Assembly: GCF_014212175.1 (NCBI RefSeq) | Contig: NZ_JACJVR010000090.1 | Coordinates: 22,402-86,401, forward strand | DNA: 64,000 nucleotides | DNA from: Cohnella xylanilytica | GTDB taxonomy: Bacteria; Bacillota; Bacilli; Paenibacillales; Paenibacillaceae | Direction of reading: 5' to 3' | Shown here: piece by piece, positions 25,908 through 34,790 of the stretch | How positions within the stretch are numbered: position 1 is the stretch's first letter | Layout: every line of letters begins with the position of its first letter | Notes under the pieces: generated by a model | What the model was told of the DNA's origin: nothing | Seen by the model: the letters and a program-made list of their open reading frames with translations, nothing else | The model's database searches: none | Translations under genes and position numbers: made by a program

Positions 25908-26261
25908 GTTTTTTCGCCTCCGCATAGTGAATTGTTTTACATACTGGGCACTTAATCGCCCCAAGCGTGATAATATCGACGAAGTCTTTACCGTATTGGC
26001 GGTATAGCTTGTCTCTTCTACATTCCATTCTGGCACCTCCATATATAATGCAAGACGATCAATCTTCCGCTCGATTCGCTTCTGATTGGCGATATACTCT
26101 TTAAACTCATCTCTATGCTGAATATGAAGCAATCTCTTGACCTGATCGGTTATAAACTCCCGTCCAAGCTTATCTAAGATGATGATAATGAGCGGAACTA
26201 ATGCGGCCCATGTTACAGGATTGTGCCGATGCTGCCTGATCCACTCGTAAAGCTCGTACAT
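25680..26261 (-). CDS. Membrane protein in frame with the holin (193-aa reading frame)
   Basis: Starts MYELYEWIRQHRHNPVTWAALVPLIIIILDKLG with a clear GAGGTG site, then a charged helical stretch. No stop occurs before the holin stop, so the product would be an N-terminal transmembrane domain joined to the whole holin. The central part (after residue about 78) is also the out-of-frame image of the 43-aa gene. It may be a genuine long/short pair, or a gene whose stop has been lost. Confidence 0.5.
   Translation of the reverse strand: MYELYEWIRQHRHNPVTWAALVPLIIIILDKLGREFITDQVKRLLHIQHRDEFKEYIANQKRIERKIDRLALYMEVPEWNVEETSYTANTVKTSSILSRLGRLSAQYVKQFTMRRRKNMNYKTLIPSLIGAIKLILQPFGVDLSEITDEQINLVVNGISALLVIWGIFAKHIKKGAKKSDATNNLNVPIESAE
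25897..26028 (-). CDS. Small CxxC protein overlapping the holin gene
   Basis: 43 aa (MECRRDKLYRQYGKDFV, then AIKCPVCKTIHY). GGAGGTG five bases before the ATG supports translation. It lies in a different frame from the 193-aa reading frame and overlaps the holin start by 11 bases. One CxxC knuckle only; function unknown. Confidence 0.65.
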   Translation of the reverse strand: MECRRDKLYRQYGKDFVDIITLGAIKCPVCKTIHYAEAKKHEL

Positions 26262-26404
26262 GATGGCACCTCTATTTCATAAGAGAGTGCGTTAAGCAAG
26301 TCGTTATCCTTGCCTATCCCGAATTGACGGAGGCGCGTCAGGTACTTGCATTTATCCACCTCTACATCGCAACAATGGCAAAATCGTATCACCATCTTTA
26401 TCAT
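26213..26404 (-). CDS. Small Cys-rich phage protein
   Basis: 63 aa with CHCC and a further Cys (DKCKY) near the N-terminus, suggesting metal binding. AAAGGAG precedes the ATG. It overlaps the following membrane-protein gene by 49 bases in another frame. Confidence 0.5.
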   Translation of the reverse strand: MIKMVIRFCHCCDVEVDKCKYLTRLRQFGIGKDNDLLNALSYEIEVPSCTSFTSGSGSIGTIL

Positions 26405-26419
26405 GCGATTCTCCTTTCA

Positions 26420-26447
26420 ATGAGAAAGGGACGCTAATTAGCGCCCC
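26420..26447 (-). terminator. Weak terminator at the end of the polyvalent protein gene
   Basis: GGGACGCTA pairs with TAGCGCCCC with one mismatch; the minus strand runs on TTTCTC. It includes the stop codon of the upstream gene. Confidence 0.4.
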
Positions 26448-29400
26448 CTAATCGGTACTCCTGCATCTTCAAGTCGGGATAGAATGTCGGTGTACAGACT
26501 GTTAATCTGAACTTGAATATCCCGCAGTTTATTGGCCTTCTCGCGGTTGCTCATGAGTTTATCCGCGTTAATGGTTTTCTTCTGCGTGTTCAGTTCCTTA
26601 AGTTGCGCTCCGATTGTATCCTTGGCCGTCGAAGTCATAAGCTTATGGATGTCCTCCGAATACCACGACGGAAGCGCCTTACCAACCGCTTTGTTATCCT
26701 CTTCGACACGGTTTATTAAATCCTTGGCTTTGTAATAATCATCGGTAAGCGTGTTGGTATAGATAGGATCGGTAATGAAGTTTTTCGCAAGCGTCTTCTG
26801 TACTTCCGCGCTCCCCGTAGTCGAAGTAAGAGGTAGGATATAGCGCCCGATATCACCTGTATATTGTCTGAGAAGATAATCAATTTTCTTGGGCGACCAT
26901 TTCAAGATGCTTCCTAATTTTTTCGCTGCGACCGTCGTCTTCTCGTCATATTGATATTGCGGTGATACGTCCTCCATTGACTTCGGAACGATTGGAGAAC
27001 CAGTAAAGGACTGGTTAGCGGCGACACCAGCGATAGGACCGAGCGACGTTGCGTTCGCAGCGCCCCAAATACTTTGATCGATCCCTCCTCCTTGTGTTGC
27101 CCCTTGTGCCAGTCCAGCCACAGCAGGAGGCGTATAAGCGTTCATGAGAGCATCGGCTACGCCTTTCATCGCTTGTGGATCATCCCCGATATAACGACGC
27201 ATCAAGTCTTCCGTAAGGGCTCCAATGGCGTTATATTCGGGCGGCATCTGGATACTCACAAACGACCCATCAGGACGCTTGGAGATAAACAGTTTGCGGT
27301 AGCGGTCCCGTGCGGGAATGCGCTGATAGTCGGGATCATTTCCAAACGTCGCATATTCGAGCATCTTAGGAGCTACTGCAAGTGCTAATGTACCTATAGT
27401 AGCTTTAACTGGATGCTTTTTGTATGTGACCAGGAACCGGCGAAGACCTTGAACGGCGGCGTTGTTATAAGGAATAAGACTCTCCAGTTCCTTTGCTGCC
27501 GTGCCCTTACGAGAAAAGTTAGTCGTAATATCTCGTGCTGCATTAATGGCATTACGCACACTCTCCGGTGTTCTGACGTTGCCAGAAGCTCTTAAGGAGC
27601 CTTTATAAGCCGCGATCCTGTTCAAGTTCTCTGCTACGTCTCCTACCTTCTCCAGCGCCTTAAACGGAGCCTTAACCGTTGCTGTAACGCCTTGTGCAAC
27701 GCCCGCAGGAGAAAGGTAAGGATTTCGCTTCATGCCTCGTAAGCTTTTGTTAATCCCCTTCTCTGTTTTGAGCAAAGAGGAATATACACCGCCAGAACGC
27801 CGGAAATCTGTCGCTAAACTAGCTAACTTGGTGTTTCGAAGACCAGGTACAGCTTCGACAATACTGCTTACGAGAGCATGGGTATAATCCCCCAAGTGTC
27901 TGACCGCATTAGGCGATTGGATCAGCGCTTGCGGAAGATCGACGGTGAGTTGTCGTACTGCGAACAACGGAGCCAACAAACCAGTGGCAGAGCGTTTTGT
28001 AAGGTTGCTGAGTCCTCCCAATGCCTTGACGATAAATCCCGTTTGCTGCGGTCCAAGTGATGCGAGAGCGCGAATAGCTTCGGGGTCTTTTATTCGGATT
28101 GCGACTGGTTGCCCATTCTTCATGTAGGTTAGAACGGTATCGTCTCCGGCTTTGGCCTTATCAAACAATTTTCGGAATTGCTTGGACAAGTCATCAAGGA
28201 ACTGCTCCTCATTCCCGGCAGCGATAGCATTCGCAAGATCATCGGCGTCTGCGAATGCCTTCGCCATCTTGTTTGCCGTCTTGGTAGGCGTCCGAACAAT
28301 CTCTGCAATATCCTTGAGCGCATCGGGGTTCGCCATGACTTCATCGCCAATGTACTGCATGACACGATTGTTCATGCTGTTCTGAACCCATTTTTCGGTC
28401 GCTTCCATAATGGTACGACGAGGGTCAACGATCTTCCTTACCGAACCGGTTGGAGAAACGGATTGAATCGGCGCTTTCTGGCCGCTAAACCCGGTATTTG
28501 TTCCGCCGAATGTACGCTTTACACGTTCAGACAGTTTGAATTGACGGCGCATCGGTGCATAATTAGGTCGCAACGTTTCCATCGCCTTTACTTGTTCAGC
28601 GTTCAGTAGGCCAGAATCAAGACCGTATACTTGGCGAATGTTCTTCGTAAATGCATCCCAGTCCGTACCCAACTCCTTAAGAACCGGGTACTTTCTTTCG
28701 TAATCCTCAATTCGTTTTTGAATCTTAAACTCATCGTTCATATCTAGCCGATCTTCGTAGACCTTTTCGCCTCTTGCTACACGCGATTTTGCATCCCGTA
28801 GAACAAGGTAATCAATCGCTTCGTTATCCAGTCCGCGCGGAACTTGCTTGAAGATTTCGGACATTCCTTTTCCGAGAACATTGCCTTCGAGATCCACGAA
28901 TTTGTCATGGATGATCGTGTTTGCAATGTTACTAGCGCGGTTAGCGTCCATCGCAATGTCATAGGCTTTCTGGCCGAACGCTCTTTTGATAGGACTTAGA
29001 GAGTCAACAAGCGTTTGATACGTATTACGTCCAGCAGTACCGATAGCGTTTATAACGCCTTCCTTATCACTCTTAAGCGCATTGTTGACGATTTGTTGCT
29101 GGGTCCCGGTTTTTACGTTCCTCGATCCGGCACGGATACCGACACCCTGGTTTCCGAATAAACGTTGAAACCAACTTAGATTTGTAGGCTGCGTTTCATC
29201 GGGAACGTTGGTATCAGGGATATTTCTACGCACATTAGGTAGTTCCTCGGTGCGTACCCCATAAGCCCTCTGGCTACGTATCTGTGAGCCTTTCTGAGCG
29301 ATTGTATTGCCTTTACCCTCCAACAATGCGGGCAAGTCATATCCGCGCTCTCTGGCGACTTTTACAGCCTCATCATAGACGATTCCCTTGCGGTTGCTCA

Positions 29401-30622
29401 GTTCCTTCGCCATCTCTGCCAGATCGTCGTATGAGAGCTTACGGACCTCGTTCAAGGACATATTCGGATCAAAGTTATTTCGTACCCACTTCGCCAATTC
29501 GTTATCGTTCTCAAGCGGCGGTGTAATTCGTTCCGTAACAATTGGCTGAATCTCTGACATGACCTTATCCAGTTGTTGTTGTGCGCCAGGATTACGCAAT
29601 GCCGTCGGAAAACTCTTAGCCATCGAGTTGCGAACAGCCATTAACTGGTTCTTTGTAATTTCCTCTAGCGTAGGTCTAAGCGCGTTTACGCCTACTTGTG
29701 CAGCTTCTGCTACCCCGCGCAATAACGATCCTCCACCAGCACCAAGACCGGCTCCAAGCGCTACGCTTTCTGCCAATTCACGTGGACTCGTTTGCCCAGT
29801 CATCAGCGATTGACCTACGCTCACAGGTACACCAGCGATAGCCTCTCTAGTAGCCTCTGTGGCGATTCTAGACGCTGTTGGGTTGGCAACCCTACTCCCT
29901 ACTGTACCTGCTATTGTTTGGGTTATAGGGGCCGCATACGGGGCGTTAATCATGCCGCCGGGAATTTGAGCCGGATTAGCTGCGATTCCTACGACGGTAC
30001 CGATTCCTTTTGAAACTGGAGAACCGACAGAAGGCGTACCCACATCCTCAGGAGAAAGCCCTGTCGTGGATGTAAGTGCGCCTTGTCCGATACCGGCGAT
30101 TTCACGGCCATATTTATTTCCGTAAATTAGATAATCCATTGTGTTTGCGAAGTCCCGGATCAGTTTCGGAGCCGATTCATTCGCCTCTTTACGCTCATCC
30201 AAGAATTTATCTACAGGTGATTGTTGTGCCCTAAAGTTATTCGCTGCTGCTTTTGCTGTATTTACATCGAAGGACTTGATACTATTCTGAATTCCCTGAG
30301 CATCCAGACCGGAACTCTTCAAACGTTGTTGTTCTGGAGTAAGCTGAATCGTTCTCTGCGGTGCTGGAGATGCAGCATTCTTTGCCACAGCTTTTCCGAT
30401 CGTTGTAACCAGGTTCTTCAGCACGGTTGTCTGCGGCTTCGTAACAGATTCAATGCCGCCGTCCCTAATCTTGGAACGAACGGAATCGTACTTACTTCCC
30501 TGTGTAACGGGCTGTGATGTTGGCGTTCTAGTGGCGCCTCCGGTGTATTGCCGATTATAAGACTGAAACTTATCAGCATACTGTTCACGGAACTTATCGT
30601 ATTTAGATGCCAATGTGTTCAC
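26438..30622 (-). CDS. Large polyvalent/ejected virion protein with LPD38-like C-terminus
   Basis: 1,394 aa. The C-terminal third (LEYATFGNDPDYQRIPARDRYRK to SPKKIDYLLRQYTGDIGRYI) is what I recognise as the LPD38 domain of large phage polyvalent proteins. The middle is helical and the N-terminus Gln/Thr-rich. In short-tailed phages such giant proteins at this position are packaged in the capsid and ejected with DNA. A GTG start directly follows the transglycosylase gene. Exact function unknown. Confidence 0.7.
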   Translation of the reverse strand: MNTLASKYDKFREQYADKFQSYNRQYTGGATRTPTSQPVTQGSKYDSVRSKIRDGGIESVTKPQTTVLKNLVTTIGKAVAKNAASPAPQRTIQLTPEQQRLKSSGLDAQGIQNSIKSFDVNTAKAAANNFRAQQSPVDKFLDERKEANESAPKLIRDFANTMDYLIYGNKYGREIAGIGQGALTSTTGLSPEDVGTPSVGSPVSKGIGTVVGIAANPAQIPGGMINAPYAAPITQTIAGTVGSRVANPTASRIATEATREAIAGVPVSVGQSLMTGQTSPRELAESVALGAGLGAGGGSLLRGVAEAAQVGVNALRPTLEEITKNQLMAVRNSMAKSFPTALRNPGAQQQLDKVMSEIQPIVTERITPPLENDNELAKWVRNNFDPNMSLNEVRKLSYDDLAEMAKELSNRKGIVYDEAVKVARERGYDLPALLEGKGNTIAQKGSQIRSQRAYGVRTEELPNVRRNIPDTNVPDETQPTNLSWFQRLFGNQGVGIRAGSRNVKTGTQQQIVNNALKSDKEGVINAIGTAGRNTYQTLVDSLSPIKRAFGQKAYDIAMDANRASNIANTIIHDKFVDLEGNVLGKGMSEIFKQVPRGLDNEAIDYLVLRDAKSRVARGEKVYEDRLDMNDEFKIQKRIEDYERKYPVLKELGTDWDAFTKNIRQVYGLDSGLLNAEQVKAMETLRPNYAPMRRQFKLSERVKRTFGGTNTGFSGQKAPIQSVSPTGSVRKIVDPRRTIMEATEKWVQNSMNNRVMQYIGDEVMANPDALKDIAEIVRTPTKTANKMAKAFADADDLANAIAAGNEEQFLDDLSKQFRKLFDKAKAGDDTVLTYMKNGQPVAIRIKDPEAIRALASLGPQQTGFIVKALGGLSNLTKRSATGLLAPLFAVRQLTVDLPQALIQSPNAVRHLGDYTHALVSSIVEAVPGLRNTKLASLATDFRRSGGVYSSLLKTEKGINKSLRGMKRNPYLSPAGVAQGVTATVKAPFKALEKVGDVAENLNRIAAYKGSLRASGNVRTPESVRNAINAARDITTNFSRKGTAAKELESLIPYNNAAVQGLRRFLVTYKKHPVKATIGTLALAVAPKMLEYATFGNDPDYQRIPARDRYRKLFISKRPDGSFVSIQMPPEYNAIGALTEDLMRRYIGDDPQAMKGVADALMNAYTPPAVAGLAQGATQGGGIDQSIWGAANATSLGPIAGVAANQSFTGSPIVPKSMEDVSPQYQYDEKTTVAAKKLGSILKWSPKKIDYLLRQYTGDIGRYILPLTSTTGSAEVQKTLAKNFITDPIYTNTLTDDYYKAKDLINRVEEDNKAVGKALPSWYSEDIHKLMTSTAKDTIGAQLKELNTQKKTINADKLMSNREKANKLRDIQVQINSLYTDILSRLEDAGVPIRGR

Positions 30623-30628
30623 CGCCCG

Positions 30629-31069
30629 TTATCCAAGGATTTTTCGAATGTACTTCTGTGTCTCTGTTGGAGCGTGGGATAGCCAATTAGAACCGTATTT
30701 CTTGATAGCCTTATCCAAGTTTCCACCGCCCCAATTATAAGCCGCCAGCGCCTTAGACAAGTCTCCATCGTACTTCGCCATAAGACCGGACAGCATCTTG
30801 CCGGCCGCGTCCGTGGCCTGTACTGGATTCGTCGGGTCGATGCCATATCCCTTAGCCGTAGCCGGCATGAACTGGAACAATCCTCTAGCGCCTGCGCTAC
30901 TTACTGCATTCGGATTCCAAGAGGATTCGGCCTGTGCCACCGCCGCAAGCAATCCGCTAGGCAATCCGTATTTTTCAGTAGCCGAGTTAATCAATCCGGC
31001 GTAACGTGTTGGCACTTTTACGTTGCCGGTCGCTACTCCCCCAACGGAACACCCGTTACATCCTGCCAT
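30629..31069 (-). CDS. Lytic transglycosylase (SLT/GH23)
   Basis: 146 aa. Catalytic glutamate in AAVAQAESSWNPNAVS, followed by GARGLFQFMPATA and ALAAYNWGGGNLDKA, the standard SLT motifs. No signal peptide. Placed between two virion-type genes, it most likely opens the peptidoglycan during DNA ejection. Start uncertain; it overlaps the upstream gene by 37 bases. Confidence 0.85.
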   Translation of the reverse strand: MAGCNGCSVGGVATGNVKVPTRYAGLINSATEKYGLPSGLLAAVAQAESSWNPNAVSSAGARGLFQFMPATAKGYGIDPTNPVQATDAAGKMLSGLMAKYDGDLSKALAAYNWGGGNLDKAIKKYGSNWLSHAPTETQKYIRKILG

Positions 31070-32544
31070 TCCTTAGACGTGATACCAAGAGCCGCGGCCA
31101 GTTGGTCAGTCTGTGCATCAGGCATTCCAAGCGCGATAATCTGAGCGATCATGTTTTTGCGCTCGTCCTTGTTCTTGGTGATGTAGCTTTTCTTCGTATC
31201 CGGATCAGTCACAAGGTACTGCGAACGAATAGCGTCATAGGCTTGATTCGGCGTTAGTCCGCTTGTACTCGTCGCCCCTTGCGGATTCCATAGCGAATCG
31301 TTATAGCGCTGATAGTCGAGCGCCGTCTGTGCTTCTTGATTCGCTATGCTTGCGTTTGTTCTTTGTTCATCAAGTGCATAGTTAAGCGCAAACTGTTTAG
31401 CCGCTTGTGTCTGTGTGCCACGTGGGATACCGTACATATCGGCCAGCTCGTTCGGGATCACGCCGGTCTGTTCTGCCACTGTCCACAAGTTAGCGAGTTG
31501 TTGCTGTTGATATGCATTTGTAGGTGTACCATCTGGCAATCTGCCGGTTAGTTCGGCCATGGTAACGTCTTGGTCAAATTGTTGGTTACGAGCGGCTAGC
31601 GTCTGTGTTCCTGCACGACTCATGTTTGCCTGTGCTTGTGCCAGCGTTTGATTAGCACCGAACAACGAAGGATCAACGCCAAGAGCAGCCAACTGAGAAC
31701 GTAGAGCATTTGCATTGACGTTGGCTTGTTGGCGCGATGTTGCATCTTGTGCCGAACCGTAATTCTGTTTCTCTTGCAAGATTTGACCGATAAGAGACGA
31801 CACAGACGGATCAAGGTAAGAACCGGTTAGTTGTCCCTTTTGGAGTGCTAAGTCCTGGGCATTGTTATAGCGATTATCATATACACCCTGCGCGCTTTGG
31901 AGTTGGTTCAGCAACGTCAACTGATTCTGCAACTGCTGTTGACGCTCATTCTGTGCTTGTGACATGAGTTGCGGAAGAACTTGTGTCTCCAAGTACGCAT
32001 TCGCGTCGTTTTGGATTCCCTGTGCCCGTTCTGCGAGCGCCGTAGATCGTCCGAAACCAGATGCACCCATCGCCTCTTGCGCTGCTCTAATGCCTTGCTG
32101 AGCCTGTCTCTGCGCTTGTGCTTGTTGTGCAGCGTATTGAGGCGAATTGTAGATATCACTCACACTTACAGGCGTAGGATTGCGTGCCTGATTCAGTAAT
32201 GACGAGAGTAGTTCGCTGTATTGGCTATCGTAGGGGTTATTCGTGTTGTATGGGTTGTATTGCAATACCGTCGGTGTAGCCGTTGTAGCCGGTGTATACG
32301 ACGGCGTTGCCGTAGTCATAGGTTGCGTCTTCGCCTTCTGATAATCGTTCCAGGCAGAGTTAAAGGAATTCTGATCCGTGAACGATGTGCCGGAGTATGC
32401 TTTAGCGGGCTTTAGGAAGTTCTGTCCGCCGACAGTGACATATCCGGTCGCTTTGTTGTATCCGATATCGGAGTCGGATACCCCTTTTCCACGTAATGCC
32501 TGTCGTACAGAGAGATCATATCCCGGTGATGTTGCCGATGCCAT
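31033..32544 (-). CDS. Putative internal virion protein, Gln/Ala-rich
   Basis: 503 aa, dominated by Gln, Ala and Asn with long predicted helices (AQQAQAQRQAQQGIRAAQEA) and a Thr/Pro-rich segment near residue 75. The composition resembles internal or ejection proteins of podoviruses, and it precedes the transglycosylase and polyvalent protein. AAAGGAGG precedes the ATG. A terminator lies just upstream, so its transcription needs readthrough or antitermination. Confidence 0.55.
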   Translation of the reverse strand: MASATSPGYDLSVRQALRGKGVSDSDIGYNKATGYVTVGGQNFLKPAKAYSGTSFTDQNSFNSAWNDYQKAKTQPMTTATPSYTPATTATPTVLQYNPYNTNNPYDSQYSELLSSLLNQARNPTPVSVSDIYNSPQYAAQQAQAQRQAQQGIRAAQEAMGASGFGRSTALAERAQGIQNDANAYLETQVLPQLMSQAQNERQQQLQNQLTLLNQLQSAQGVYDNRYNNAQDLALQKGQLTGSYLDPSVSSLIGQILQEKQNYGSAQDATSRQQANVNANALRSQLAALGVDPSLFGANQTLAQAQANMSRAGTQTLAARNQQFDQDVTMAELTGRLPDGTPTNAYQQQQLANLWTVAEQTGVIPNELADMYGIPRGTQTQAAKQFALNYALDEQRTNASIANQEAQTALDYQRYNDSLWNPQGATSTSGLTPNQAYDAIRSQYLVTDPDTKKSYITKNKDERKNMIAQIIALGMPDAQTDQLAAALGITSKEWQDVTGVPLGE

Positions 32545-32564
32545 ATGGTGTTCCTCCTTTCGAA

Positions 32565-32596
32565 TATAAAAATGACCCCACGAAATCGTGGAGTCA
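32565..32596 (-). terminator. Left-boundary terminator of the regulatory cassette
   Basis: Stem TGACTCCACGA with TCGTGGGGTCA, then TTTTTATATT on the minus strand, directly after the 83-aa gene. Confidence 0.8.
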
Positions 32597-32602
32597 CTTA
32601 TT

Positions 32603-32854
32603 TCATTTTCCGAGAAGTGTCATACCGTCGATCAATCCAAGCTTGTAAGCTCGTGCCTGAATGCCTAACTCAATATTCACCATTACTGAATCGAGTTCGA
32701 GAAGAAGCTTTACAGCACATTCGGGAACCAACTTCATTACTGCTTCATAGAGGTTTACATATCTTTCTTGAAGACCTGATGCGACAAGGTAATCGTGGTT
32801 GATTTCCTCCACTTCTTCGATACGTTTGACGAATGCTTCTTCAATTACGCTCAT
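32603..32854 (-). CDS. Small hypothetical protein of the regulatory cassette
   Basis: 83 aa, helical and acidic at the N-terminus (MSVIEEAFVKRIEEVEEIN). CAGGAGGG precedes ATG 32854. Last gene of the cassette. Its leader is overlapped by a candidate antisense transcript. Function unknown. Confidence 0.6.
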   Translation of the reverse strand: MSVIEEAFVKRIEEVEEINHDYLVASGLQERYVNLYEAVMKLVPECAVKLLLELDSVMVNIELGIQARAYKLGLIDGMTLLGK

Positions 32855-32867
32855 GTTACCCTCCTGA

Positions 32868-32913
32868 TTGTCAGGGGGCGCCCATATGCGGTATACTTTA
32901 GCTATATGGGCGC
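32868..32913 (+). promoter_or_regulatory. Plus-strand promoter flanked by a 10-bp inverted repeat
   Basis: TTGTCA at 32868-32873, 18-bp spacer, TATACT at 32892-32897. GCGCCCATAT (32878-32887) and ATATGGGCGC (32904-32913) form an exact inverted repeat around the -10, a likely operator. Confidence 0.55.
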
Positions 32914-32973
32914 TTCGCCCTTCTGGTGCTGAACCTTTCCTGTCCGCCAAGACTATTAGGAAAGGTTCTTTTT
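32904..32973 (+). ncRNA. Candidate small RNA between antirepressor and 83-aa gene
   Basis: From the promoter at 32868 a transcript of about 70 bases would hold a GGGCG-CTT-CGCCC hairpin and end at a terminator (AACCTTTCCT with AGGAAAGGTT, 32932-32967, then CTTTTTA). It contains no ORF and is antisense to the leftward mRNA. Position recalls the antisense sar RNA of P22 immI, but the target here would be the leader of the 83-aa gene. Confidence 0.45.
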
Positions 32974-33820
32974 ATGCAGATTTACGTTGAATGAGTTCAA
33001 GTACATCTTCACTCCATTTGATTTGATAGCCACTATGCCCATTCCTTACAAACGGGAATTCTTCGCCGTACTTCTTACCTTCTTCGGTAAGCCTCCATGT
33101 CTTAACCTCTTTATCCTTTCCGGTGCTCTTAGACTTCCTTATCGTCTTCTCGATGTATTGGAGGCCAAGTTCCTCAAGTAGTTTGTTAACTGCAATACCG
33201 CTCTTCATTCCGGTTTTCTCTGCAATCAGAGTCGGAGTAAGAATTCCTGTTTCATGATCTGCGGCCGGAAGGAGCTTCTTGTACACATCAAGAGACACAC
33301 CAGTCTCTTTCTCGGCTTCACTTATCGCAGCAGCCAAAGCGATTCCGGGCTTAACTCCCGCCGTAGTCGAAAGTAATTTAGCGAACTTAATGTGATCCTC
33401 CGCTTGCTTTAGCCACGACCTGTACCTTCCTGAATTATGCCCAGATCCAACCTCGTAACGACCATTTTTCTGTACACTTGGGAGGATGTCTTCATAAAGC
33501 CAATCCTGGAATGATTCAGCCTTAGGCTTTTCCGATTTACCCAAGATTCGATTCAGTGCTAAATTTGTGACGAATGTCTCTCCGGTATTGTGCAATCTAA
33601 TATGGCGATTCACCATATTAGAATTCCTTACTATGAACACTTGATCTTCTTTGGTGAATTTAAGTACTTCTTGAGTTGCTGATGAACCTTGATATTCCAA
33701 TACATGAGCAATGTCTTTCGCGCGGATCAGAAATTCCCCTTTAAAATCAAAATCGACATCACTTTGTAGGAGAATCATAACCTCATGACTTCCTTCAAAC
33801 ATCATCAGTTGATTATCCAC
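32972..33820 (-). CDS. BRO-N family antirepressor
   Basis: 282 aa. The N-terminal Bro-N-like domain (FLIRAKDIAHVLEYQGSSATQEVLKF) is followed by a middle helical part and a C-terminal winged-helix-like region (TGILTPTLIAEKTGMKSGIAVNKLLEELGL). Such proteins inactivate phage repressors. GTG 33820 with GGAGGAA upstream is preferred. Lies downstream of the Cro-like gene on one transcript, so the Cro promoter controls it. Confidence 0.75.
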   Translation of the reverse strand: MDNQLMMFEGSHEVMILLQSDVDFDFKGEFLIRAKDIAHVLEYQGSSATQEVLKFTKEDQVFIVRNSNMVNRHIRLHNTGETFVTNLALNRILGKSEKPKAESFQDWLYEDILPSVQKNGRYEVGSGHNSGRYRSWLKQAEDHIKFAKLLSTTAGVKPGIALAAAISEAEKETGVSLDVYKKLLPAADHETGILTPTLIAEKTGMKSGIAVNKLLEELGLQYIEKTIRKSKSTGKDKEVKTWRLTEEGKKYGEEFPFVRNGHSGYQIKWSEDVLELIQRKSA

Positions 33821-33875
33821 TCGTGTTCCTCCCTGTTTAAAATCTGTGATTGGTGTTACACTAACCATATAGTTG

Positions 33876-34082
33876 TTAGCTGACTTCGCCGAGTAGATCG
33901 TCGATGTGATTTACTTTGAGGAGTGCCTTCAACTCAAGAGCAACACCAAGCGATAATTTCTCAGGGCGCTTTTCAAGTCGTCCATAATACTGCTGCGACA
34001 TCCCTAATGTATCCGCTACTTCCTTCTGGCTAAGGAAGTTTATTTTTCGCAGATACTCGATCTTGGTTTTAGGCTTTGCCAT
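33876..34082 (-). CDS. Cro-like XRE regulator
   Basis: 68 aa with a helix-turn-helix whose recognition helix (MSQQYYGRLEK) is nearly the same as in the divergent repressor at 34149 (VSQQYYGRFEK). This suggests that both read the same operator. AGGAGG precedes the ATG. Confidence 0.75.
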   Translation of the reverse strand: MAKPKTKIEYLRKINFLSQKEVADTLGMSQQYYGRLEKRPEKLSLGVALELKALLKVNHIDDLLGEVS

Positions 34083-34099
34083 GTTATCACCTCCTGAGT

Positions 34100-34117
34100 T
34101 ATATGATACACCATATA
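34100..34117. promoter_or_regulatory. Operator between the divergent cassette regulators
   Basis: TATATG, 6-base spacer, CATATA: an inverted repeat overlapping the -10 of the Cro-like gene (TTTACG, 17 bp, TATCAT on the minus strand) and close to the plus-strand -10 (TATACT, 34119-34124). Confidence 0.5.
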
Positions 34118-34148
34118 GTATACTTCGTAAATATGGAAGGTGTTCTTT

Positions 34149-34703
34149 GTGACGCTTATCGAGCTATTCTCTTCTCGACTCAAATGGTTACGTGAACTTA
34201 AGGGGTTAACCCAAAAAGAAATGGCTGATAAAATCGGCGTATCTCAGCAATATTATGGCCGATTCGAAAAGGGAACTGGGCAACCAAACTTAGAAGCTCT
34301 TTATATGATCGCCGAAGTGTTAGACGAGTCCATCGATTTCATTATTGGGAGATCCCTTAACAACAAAAGGTCAGACGCTCTTTTTGAAATCTATGCCGAG
34401 ACAAGAATTCATCGACAGGAAGCTGAAGGTGATCTCACCTACCTAGAAGAATTACTTAACGATCCGGAAAAAAATCACGAGAACGTTCTTAAGACGATAA
34501 AGTCTAGACGCGAAGACATAAGGGATCTGCGAGCCAAAGAAGAACGAGCTTTTAATCGGTTCTTCAACTATATTTTAACTATTCCTGGATACGAAAATGA
34601 GTACGCAACTCAGGAATACTGGCGTGATTATTATTTCAACTTCTATATGGAAGACCAGAATAAGAACAACAACGAATTCTGGGACGATATGAGAAACGTT
34701 TAA
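34149..34703 (+). CDS. CI-like XRE repressor of the cassette
   Basis: 184 aa. Helix-turn-helix LRELKGLTQKEMADKIGVSQQYYGRFEKG, then a helical C-terminal part with no LexA/CI peptidase motif. GTG 34149 has GGAAGG eight bases upstream. Divergent from the Cro-like gene. It would keep the antirepressor silent in the lysogen. Confidence 0.75.
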   Translation: MTLIELFSSRLKWLRELKGLTQKEMADKIGVSQQYYGRFEKGTGQPNLEALYMIAEVLDESIDFIIGRSLNNKRSDALFEIYAETRIHRQEAEGDLTYLEELLNDPEKNHENVLKTIKSRREDIRDLRAKEERAFNRFFNYILTIPGYENEYATQEYWRDYYFNFYMEDQNKNNNEFWDDMRNV

Positions 34704-34790
34704 TACTTTCCGTGCTTAACGGACAGAATTCATCCCATCCAGATTGGATGATATAAAGGGTGTATGTATTGCTTACATCCTTTTAAAATC

